A stretch of 64,000 nt of DNA. It comes from Eucommia ulmoides (lineage: Eukaryota > Streptophyta > Magnoliopsida > Garryales > Eucommiaceae). The stretch spans positions 51,755,647 to 51,819,646 of the forward strand of contig CM028328.1 in assembly GCA_016647705.1 (NCBI GenBank), written 5' to 3'. Below the pieces are notes generated by a model. It did no database searches. It saw only the letters and a list, made by a program, of their open reading frames with translations, and had not been told where the DNA came from. The position numbers and the translations under genes are program-made. Positions 56,266 through 64,000 of this stretch are shown here, piece by piece. Position 1 is the first letter of the stretch. Each line of letters starts with the position of its first letter.

Positions 56266-57434
56266 TGTTGCGATATTTATGCGCTATGTGTACTCGCAAG
56301 TGCACGATGTCGAATAAATAATATAGTGATCTGAAGATTGAGTATCATCATCAAGGATTGTAGTTAGAAAAAGCTAAGTACCACTATTAGAATAACTCAA
56401 TTTTATCTAGACTATCAAAGATTTAGTGAAGAAAATTAAACTAACAACTAAATTAATTATTAACGAAGAAAATAATTAGCTAATGACAAATTTTCTTTAA
56501 GTAAATGTAATGGAATAAGGGCTCTAGAGGGGTTTGACATCACTTTGCTAAACTAAGTTAATCATCTTCAAGCTTGTTAATTAAATTAATGTTCAATCAT
56601 TAACCATGAGTCTCTATAGTAACCTCGTTCCCTATGTCGAGTATCGAGTAAGGTAGTTTGTATAATCACTTGAATTAATATGTCTATTCAATTCAACTAA
56701 TTATCCAATCGTTAAGTCATGCCCATCAAATGGCTATCCAAATTATACAGCCTTTTGCGCTCGTATACTCAAGGTTATGTTTCTCCAATCTCAATGTGCA
56801 AAATTACTTCTGTCAAGTGCCTAGTTCCACACATCTATGATATCTAATTTATATTTTGCATAAATCATAGAATAAGCATAAAGAAAACACAAATGATTGA
56901 GACATAAAATTCAATTAATAAGATTTTAAAGTCTCAAAACATAGTTCGTGCAAAGTTATTCAAATCCCCCTAGATTGAAAATATTTAGTCGAGCATGTTC
57001 TTATCATCTAACAAATTATTCATATCTAAATCCAAACATAAATCCATGACAATCAAAGATCTCAAGTTTAGCATGCGTAGAAAGTAAAAGAGAATAGAGG
57101 AATGAAAAACTAGGATCGGAGGGGCTCCAAGAATCTTCAATCTCTCCTCTAATCTCCTCAAACTAGCCTTAAATCTGCGATTTCTTCTTGGTATCTCGAA
57201 CCGTCGGCTCCCAAAAAGTCCCCCTTCAATCTCAACTCATCTTCCTTCTATATTGCCTCCAAAACATCATATTTCTAGCTCAACACGCTCCTTCTACTTG
57301 AGGAAGGGCACTGAAGTCGGCTTCAAGGGCGCTCCAGCGCTGCTACGACATCTAGGGCAACGTTAGAGGTGCGCTGGAGTGAATAAAATGTGTGTTGGAG
57401 TGCGGTTGAAGCAAAAAGTTTGGTCTAGGGGCAC
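56266..57434 (-). mobile_element. Ty3/gypsy LTR-like segment
   Basis: On the minus strand it ends gtgcacttgcgagtacacata..cgcaaca at 56266, preceded by gatgatactcaatcttcagatcactatatta. This resembles the end of plant gypsy LTRs I recall as Athila-like. The other side has gcgctccagcgctgctac and gcgctggagtg phrases (57330-57400), also usual in such LTRs. No PBS follows at the left edge, so it would be a solo or truncated LTR. Copia-2 lies at its right side. Confidence 0.45.
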
Positions 57435-57443
57435 GCTGCAATG

Positions 57444-57494
57444 TTGTAATTGTATTAATGAATAAGAGAATTGTTTTTCTCATTCCTTTTTATA
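57444..57494 (+). mobile_element. copia-2, 5' LTR remnant (R-U5 only)
   Basis: It starts ttgtaattgtattaatg. This matches the 3' LTR from 62231 on, so the whole U3 (about 155 bases) is missing. The matching point is about 21 bases past the TATA-like tatttaaa (62210-62217), close to where transcription would start. The PBS follows directly. Confidence 0.75.
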
Positions 57495-57506
57495 TGGCAT
57501 CAGAGC
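57495..57506 (+). other. copia-2 primer-binding site
   Basis: tggcatcagagc, one base from the tRNA-iMet-complementary tggtatcagagc of plant copia elements. Confidence 0.85.
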
Positions 57507-58560
57507 ACTCGGTTTTGATCATGAAAGCCGTCATGGTTGGCTTCGGCTCAAGCTCGTCGAACAGCAGCAGTGGGGCAATGGCGTCATGGGGTTCGTAGTC
57601 GTCTTTTTCGACGATGTCGTCGTGCGGTTTGCAGTTGCCGTTTTCGGCGATGTAGTCGGGGGAAGCTACGCAACCGCCACATTCGACTGTTTCTTCGCAG
57701 TCACCTTTTTTTACTATTTCTTTTTCTGAAAATTCTCTTCTAATCACCATTCACAAACTGAATGGAAAGAATTACTTTGAGTGATCTTAGTCTGTGTAGT
57801 TAGTGATCAATGGCAAAGAGAAACTCAGACAATTGAATGGAAAAGTGACATTGCCATCCACTGAAGATCCGAGATACAGGCAATAGTGTTTCGAAAACTC
57901 AATGATGGCTATCTGGTTGATCAATTCCATAAAACCAATTGTTGGAAAACTTTTTTGTACCAGCCGATGGCTCGCGATATCTGGGAAGCAGCTCAAGAAA
58001 CATATTCAGATTTGGAGAATCACTCACAATTGTTTGAATTAGATACCCGAATATGAAAGATGCAACAAGGAAATCGTGAGGTAATAACCAACTATAATGA
58101 TATGATGACGATTTGGTAAGAATTGGATATGTTTGAAGATGAACAATGGGAAAATCCAAATGATAGTGCTCGGTACAAAAAGAAGGTTGAGAGAAACCGG
58201 GTATTTGTGTTCATGGTTGGTTTGAACAAAGAACTCGATGAGGTTCGAGGATGTATTTTAGGAAAGCAACCCTTACCGATGATAAAGGAGGTCTTTTCTG
58301 AAGTACGTAGAGAAGAAACACGGCAACAAGTGATGTTGAAGAACATTGATGAACTAAAAATAGATGGTGAAGGATCGACACTTGTGGTCCGAGGTACAAA
58401 TTCAGAAAGAGATAGGTGATGAGGAAAGAAGAGGCCTTGGTGTGACCATTATAGAAGGTCGTGGGATATCCGAGAAAGTTGCTGGAAGTTGCATGGGAAA
58501 CCAACAAATTGGAAAAAGAAAACAGGTAGTGACACCAGGTCACAGGAAGATTTCCGCGCA
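57507..58560 (+). pseudogene. copia-2 gag
   Basis: Frames run from FRKLNDGYLVDQFHKTN and MARDIWEAAQETYSDLENHS, then ITNYNDMMTIW and ELDMFEDEQWENPNDSARYK. They continue RVFVFMVGLNKELDEVRGCI, LGKQPLPMIKEVFSEVRREE and TRQQVMLKN (58123-58419). This is the UBN2-type gag of plant copia elements. The zinc-knuckle region (CDHYRRSWDIRESCWKLHGKP, about 58435-58500) has lost its second Cys. Stops interrupt it. Confidence 0.85.
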
Positions 58561-59330
58561 TTTCAAGCTAGTAGCTTAGATCCAGGGCAACAATCTTCCT
58601 CAGAATCACTTCCGTTTACAAAGGAACAAATAGAGCATCTATATAGAATGTTTTAGTCCCAATCCTTAGGAAATTCTAACTCATCTTGTTCTCTAGTAGA
58701 ATCAAGTAACTCTTTCACTGCCGCCATCGCTTGTACCAAGTATAATGGCTCCTGGATATTAGATTCAGGTGCTATCGATCATATGATCGGCACTTCACAA
58801 TTTTTTTCTTCATATACACCTTGTGCAGGGAATCAAAAAGTTAAAATTGTTGATGTCTCCTTTGCTACAACAACGAACAGTTACCATTTCCTCATCTCTA
58901 ATTCTTAAAAATATTTTGCACATTCCTTATTTATCATATAATCTCATATCTGTTAGCAAATTAACCCTTGATCATAACTGTCAAGTTAATTTTTGGCCTT
59001 CTCATTATGAATTTTAGTATTTAACCTCAGGGAAGATGATTGGGGGTGCTAAACAAGATGATGGCCTCTACCTTTTTAATAACGGATCAACCTTTGGAAG
59101 GAAAAATTAGTAGACTTTTTTCAATTGTATTTCTATTCCTAGTGACAGTAAGATTATATTATTGCATTATCGATTAGGACATCCAAATTTTTAATATTTG
59201 AAACATTTGTTTCATAAGTTATTCATGAATAAAAATCCTTATGTTTTTCGGTGTGAATCTTGTGAGATAGAAAAACATCATCGGGATGTTTTTCAACCTC
59301 AACCATATAAAAAAATCAAAAACCATTTAC
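58561..59330 (+). pseudogene. copia-2 protease and pre-integrase region
   Basis: The protease core is WILDSGAIDHMIGTSQFFSS (58750-58809), with the catalytic DSG kept and A-I-D-H in place of A-T-D-H. The frame YLSYNLISVSKLTLDHNCQV (58920-58990) is the downstream section. A pre-integrase remnant is read with frameshifts at 59150-59300. Confidence 0.8.
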
Positions 59331-60140
59331 CATGATTCATAGTGATGTTTGGGGTCCTTCTAGAGTGCCAACGTTTTCTGGGAAACGTTTGTTTGCTACT
59401 TTCATTGATGATGATACTAGAGTCATTTGGGTGTTCCTTTTAAAAGAAAAATCTGATGTTGAAATTGTGTTTAAAAAATTTTATAATATGGTTCAAACAC
59501 AATTTCAGACTCAGATTAAAATATTTCGAAGTGATAATGGAAATGAATTTTTTAACACTGTGTTAGGGAATATTTTTTTTGAAAAAGGGATTGTTCACTA
59601 AAGTTCTTGTAATAATACACCTCAACAAAACGAGGAGCTAAAAGAAAAAATAGACATCTCCTTGAAGTTGTTAGAGTTATAAGTTTTCAAACTAAGGTTC
59701 CTAAGTATCTTTGGGGAGAAGCTATTTTAATAGTCACTTATTTGATTAATAGGCTACCAACAATAATTTTGAACTTTAAAACACATAAAACTTTTCACCG
59801 AATGTTTTCCCACCACTCGACTCACAACATATTTTCTTTAAAAACTTTTGGAAATGTGTCATTTGTTCATAATCATGATCCTAGACGTTCTAAGCTTGAT
59901 CCATAGGCATATAAATGTATTTTTGTAGGTTATCCTACAAATCAGAGATGTTATAAATGTTTTGATTATGTTTCCAAAAAACAAATCTGTGTTTATGGAT
60001 GTCACATTTTTTGAAAGACAATGCTACTACAGTAATTTCCATCTTCAGTGGGAGAGCACTAGTGAAAATGATTTTTTAAATGGTTCATTTTTTGAGTTTG
60101 TTCACATTGATGTTTCTCATAGCCAGTTACCGAAATAGAA
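59331..60140 (+). pseudogene. copia-2 integrase
   Basis: MIHSDVWGPSRVPTFSGKRL and FATFIDDDTRVIWVFLLKEK carry the first Asp. IKIFRSDNGNEFFNTVLG carries the second Asp (59518-59571). NNTPQQNEELKEK holds the Glu region, changed from the usual PQQNGVAERKN. The C-terminal part is frameshifted. The gene is inactive. Confidence 0.85.
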
Positions 60141-61270
60141 TGATATGGAAAATATAATGTCTAGGGAAACAAATGAATTAAATGTTGAAAATATTGAACC
60201 TACCAATAAACAACCTTTGGTAATGTCATCTCATAATCAAAATACTGACACTACAAATATGTGTGTGAAACAGTATAAAGGTCGTGTATATTTAAAGGAG
60301 TATCTAGCACAAAAAAAAAAAAAAAAAACAATATCCCACAGCACCACCAAGAATCTAATCAGACGTTGGATCATGAAATTCATGATGACTTGTCAAAGAT
60401 TCCTCTAGGTAATTCTGAGTCAAATTTTTCTAGTCAGTTTGATCTTCCTATTGCTCTTAGGAAAGGTGTTAGGTATTGTACTAAACACCCTTTGTTAAGT
60501 TTTGTATCTTACAAAAATATTTGACCCTCATATTTTGCCTTCATTTCACAAGTGTCTAGTGTGGTTATTCCTAATAGTGTCCAGGAGGCTCTAAATGTTC
60601 CTTAGTAGAAAGAAGCAATTTTTTACGAGATGAAAGCTCTAGAGAATAATGTTACCTAGGACAAAGTGGATCTGCCAGATAGGAAGATTGTTGTTGGTTA
60701 CAAATGGGTATTTACCGTGAAGTACAACTTAGATGCATCTTTGGAAAGATACAAGGCTCGGCTTGAAGCTAAAGGTTTCACTCATACATATGGAGTGGAC
60801 TACTCTGAGACTTTTTCTCCAGTGGCGAAGTTGAATACAGTTCGAGTACTCTTGTCTGTTGTTGCTAATCTCGATTGGTCTCTAAATCAACTGGATGTAA
60901 AGAATTCCTTTTTGAATGGAGACTTAGAGGAGGAAGTCTACATGGAGCCTCCTCTTGGCTTTACTGTGCAAACTAAAGAAGTCTCTATATGATCTTAAAT
61001 AGTCTCCCAGATCTTGGTTCGAGGGATTTACAAAATTTGTTAAGAGCCAAGGATATACACAAGGACAATCTAATCATACCTTCTTCACAAAGAAATCTAC
61101 CAAAGACAAGATCTCTGTCTTGATTGTCTGTGTGAATGTCATAATTCTGACTGGAGATGATTCATAAAAGATGAGCAAATTGAAGCAAATCCTAGCCAAG
61201 GAATTCGAGATTAAAGATTTGGTTCAACTAAAATATTTTCTTGGAATAAAAGTGGCAAGGTCAAAAAAGG
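60141..61270 (+). pseudogene. copia-2 reverse transcriptase, catalytic box destroyed
   Basis: After the linker, WKEAIFYEMKALENN and [20 protein letters not shown] are followed by [60 protein letters not shown] and SLYDLK.SPRSWFEGFTKFV. The catalytic box, normally YVDDII, reads CVNVIILTG (about 61128-61154), so both key Asp residues are gone. FEIKDLVQLKYFLGIKVARS follows. Confidence 0.9.
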
Positions 61271-62022
61271 GGCATTGTAGTTTTGCAGTGGAAGTACATT
61301 CTAGATCTCTTGAGAGAAACTGGAATAAGTGATTGCACACTTTCTGACACTCCAATAGAAGTTAATGCTAAACTTGGAGATGTAAAAGATGGTGTTCCAA
61401 TAGACATGGGAATATACCAAAGACTAGCTGGAAGATTAATTTACTTGTCACATACACGTCCTGACATTTCTTTCGCTGTGAGCATGGTAAGTCAATTTAT
61501 GCATTCTCCATTTGAAGAACATATGGAAGTTGTGTATTTAATTCTTCATTATCTGAAAAGCACACCAGAAAAATGACTCTTCTTCAAGAAAAATGAGAAG
61601 AGAGAGATTGGGGTATATACAGATACTGATTGGGCAAGTTTTGTCATTTATAGAAGGTGAACATCAGGATATTGTACATTTCTATGGGGCAATCTAGTCA
61701 CGTGGAGGAGCAAGAAACAGAGTGTTATTGCTAGAAGTAATGCTAAGATGGAATTCAAATCAATAGTGCAAGGAGTGTGTGAGATTCTTTGGCTAAAACA
61801 GGTTCTGAAATAACTTAAAAGATCAGTAAGTCTTCCTATGAAGTTGTATTGTGACAACAAAGAGACTATCAACATTGCTTATAATTTGGTTCTACATGAC
61901 AGGACGAAACATGTTGAGATTGACAGACACTTTATAAGGATCATTTGTACTGCATTTGTATCCACCACATAGCAAGTTGTAGATATTTTGATAAAGGGAC
62001 TGGTGAGACATCCTTTCGAACT
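61271..62022 (+). pseudogene. copia-2 RNase H and pol C-terminus
   Basis: ETGISDCTLSDTPIEVNAKL, YQRLAGRLIYLSHTRPDISF and VSMVSQFMHSPFEEHMEVVY are followed by [51 protein letters not shown] and [11 protein letters not shown]. It ends HPFELQVSKLGILDIFAPT. The family motif S..EAEY..I appears as SNAKMEFKSI, losing an acidic residue. Confidence 0.88.
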
Positions 62023-62075
62023 TCAAGTGAGCAAGTTGGGCATATTGGATATCTTTGCACCAACTTGAGGAGGAG

Positions 62076-62291
62076 TGTCGATAAATTACGGTTAGTTTTG
62101 GTATGGATCTTATTTATCAGAGATTTGAATAAATTAGGAAAGTAGAGATTTGAATAAACTCATTCATTGTATGGATTCTAGGGTTAGCAACCATGTGTTA
62201 TTGTTTTCCTATTTAAAGGTGTTTGTTCCCTTGTAATTGTATCAATGAATAAGATAATTGTTTCCCTCCTTGCTTTCTATAATCTTCAACA
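62076..62291 (+). mobile_element. copia-2 3' LTR
   Basis: It starts tgtcgataaattac just after the purine tract ttgaggaggag (62065-62075). TATA-like ctatttaaagg is at 62209-62219. The end is either ..ctttctata (about 62280, by alignment with the 5' copy) or ..tcttcaaca (62291, canonical CA). An A-rich readthrough segment follows. Confidence 0.8.
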
Positions 62292-62346
62292 CCCCTTTCC
62301 TTTGATATTAAATATAAAAAAAAAAAAATTGTCTATGCTGCAATGT
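62292..62346 (+). other. A-run and flanking direct repeat 3' of copia-2
   Basis: cccctttcctttgatattaa leads to A13 (62316-62328), then ttgtctat and gctgcaatgt (62337-62346). The same 10 bases gctgcaatgt end at 57444, exactly where the 5' copy begins. Confidence 0.7.
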
Positions 62347-63563
62347 CACTGTACTTCTTAAAATTAATTAAAACTATATAATAAAAACTACTCTTATAGA
62401 CCTTTTAAAAGAATTTTTATTTTATTTTAATACAATTCCAATTCCAACTGTTTTATTACTTTTGAGATCAAATAACGATTGCTACATTTTTTTTGCGAAT
62501 TTAAAGAGTATTTAGTGCTGAATTTATAAAAGTTCAAATTATTTTGAGAATTAAATATTTTTTATTTGTGTAATACATTTTCAATTCTAATTTTTTTATT
62601 ATTTTAGGGATTAAATGATGGGTTGTTGGATTTGTTTAGTATTTAAAGAGTACTTGCTACTATTTTTGTTAAAAAAAAAAAATATTATGAGAATTTATAC
62701 TTTTTATTTATGAAATTTACAATTTATATAAAAACTTTTTCATTTAGTTTTTTTTTTTTTTTCTATTGAATTGTTGTGGTGAAGTTTTCACATGAGATTT
62801 TTTTTAATAGTAGTTTCATTCATGTTCAAATAGTAGGCTTGTGAATTCTATAATTGTTATTTTTAATTATTTATTGTGTTTTTTTTTTTTTTAACTCGTT
62901 TAGTATATGAAATTGCTTGCATATAAAATAATATTTTTTTTCATTACTTCTACTAACAGCTATATGAAAAATAATTAATAGAAAAATAGAAAAGAAAAAA
63001 TAGAAAGTCTAGTAAGTGAAATATTTATAAGTTTTTGTTATATATATTTTTTTTAAATATTTTATTTAAAAAGAATAAAATTATCATTCTATGTAAAAAA
63101 ATAAATTATAAAAAGTGTAAATATTTCAAACAAAATTAGATATCATATGTTCGCAGGAATTTTGAGGTGTTGTTGGGTTTCTTATATGATAAGGGGAGCA
63201 AAAATATTTTTCTAAATGAAATGGGGGTGTTTTTGTAGTTTTTTTCTAAATGACATGGGATGTTAGTAAAATTTACCCATGAAAATATTCATTAAATGAA
63301 AAAAGTAAAATTCACTCAACACACTGTGTTAATAATAAAAATTCATTAAATCATTAAATTAATAATAAGTAATATTTAAAAGCTTACTTAAATATAAAAA
63401 TGTTAAAGAGAGACATATTGAAGAAAATAAAGAGATAGGATTTTTTTTTATCATTTAGTGGGTTTGGAAATGGAGAATCAATAAGAGGACAAATTTTATA
63501 TTTGGTAAGTTCTCATTCATTTTAGGGCAAAGTCTTTCAATTTTTTGTATTAGTATTAGATAT
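62347..63563. other. AT-rich intergenic DNA, no gene seen
   Basis: Poly-A and poly-T runs, no ORFs and no repeat pair recognised. The Tat LTR begins at 63564. Confidence 0.6.
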
Positions 63564-64000
63564 TGTTGGTGTCGAAAATTGGTACTTACCAGCAGTATGG
63601 TCCGGTCAAGGCATGTAGACGTTTCTTTACTGAGTAGGAGGTGACGTGTGCTGGAAATTGGTGAACTTTCTCTATTTTTAGGCCTAGAGTCAATCTATCC
63701 AAAGGTTCCGAGCTAAGCTCCGAGTGTGTACCTGCACAAAGACCCGCCGGGTATTTGCCAGATGAAGCCCCTCTGGCGTGAGAGTAAGAGCTCGGTGGGA
63801 AATGCTACATAATTGCTCTAATTAGATAAATGAGCCTTACCTTTGGGCATTAGCTTGCCCTTTGTTTTTATAGGTATTGGAGAGCGATTAATGTCTCTTA
63901 ATCAGAGCCTGAGCACGGTTAATTAGTCGAAACCATGTGCTTTGTCCGTAATAATACGATGTGAAGAGATTAGGTTATGGGCCTAGGGCTTCAGCCCTTG
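63564..64000 (-). mobile_element. Tat-type LTR, cut by the window end
   Basis: On the plus strand it starts tgttggtgtcgaaaattgg. It shares gagctaagctccgag, cctgcacaaag, ggcgtgagagtaag and a minus-strand TATA (cctataaaaac, about 63865-63875) with the LTRs at 12998 and 39403. The orientation equals theirs, so the element, if present, could continue beyond 64000. Confidence 0.75.

Noticed and set aside
57490..57750. Minus-strand 86-aa ORF
   Set aside because: It overlaps the PBS and leader of copia-2 on the other strand and has no family resemblance.
1..64000. CRISPR arrays, operons, bacterial or phage genes
   Set aside because: No regularly spaced repeats with unique spacers were found, and gene structure is eukaryotic.

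Overview
This is plant nuclear DNA, almost certainly from a flowering plant. The evidence is one two-exon gene with GT..AG splicing for a secreted type-I pectinesterase (14918-18010), set in AT-rich DNA full of plant-type transposable elements (Ty3/gypsy Tat, Ty1/copia, hAT, Mutator-like, Harbinger, SINE, Helitron ends). The species cannot be named from the sequence. The pectinesterase is the only host gene I can support. No tRNA, rRNA or CRISPR locus was seen.

Layout. 1-5049: diverged copies of one long LTR-like repeat, ending in a 615-bp tandem duplication. 5145-14560: a minus-strand Ty3/gypsy Tat-lineage element with one LTR, gag, protease, RT, two RNase H domains and integrase, a 3' untranslated repeat region, and part of an antisense extra ORF; its 3' LTR is missing. 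14842-18010: the pectinesterase. 18011-20660: intergenic DNA with a recurring palindrome. 20661-28407: a decayed copia element (copia-1) cut by a 689-bp Mutator-like element and by a 2.15-kb solo LTR. 28425-36551: a second copy of that long LTR, interrupted by a 5.3-kb Tat-type element with two LTRs but no protease, RT or RNase H, and by a Harbinger MITE. 38101-43837: a Helitron end, a SINE, and the 3' end of another minus-strand Tat element with an antisense ORF and its own TATA box. 43838-45829: 3' end of a third copia element. 46698-50474: a long-inverted-repeat Mutator-like element carrying a hAT element in one arm and a second Harbinger MITE in the other. 50755-52819: a solo LTR. 56266-57434: a gypsy LTR-like segment. 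57444-62328: copia-2, which starts near its expected transcription start and ends in a poly-A run. 63564-64000: another Tat LTR cut by the window edge.

The elements form a readable nesting history. Several insertions have clean target duplications, and removing the insert restores the host frame or matches an uninterrupted paralogue in the same window. All retroelement coding regions carry stops, so none looks autonomous. The most unusual points are the structure of copia-2 (possible re-insertion of an RNA copy by LINE-type machinery), the triple-nested palindromic Mutator-like element, the antisense ORF with its own promoter in the Tat elements, and an array of about ten hairpin-bearing repeats beside a Tat LTR.
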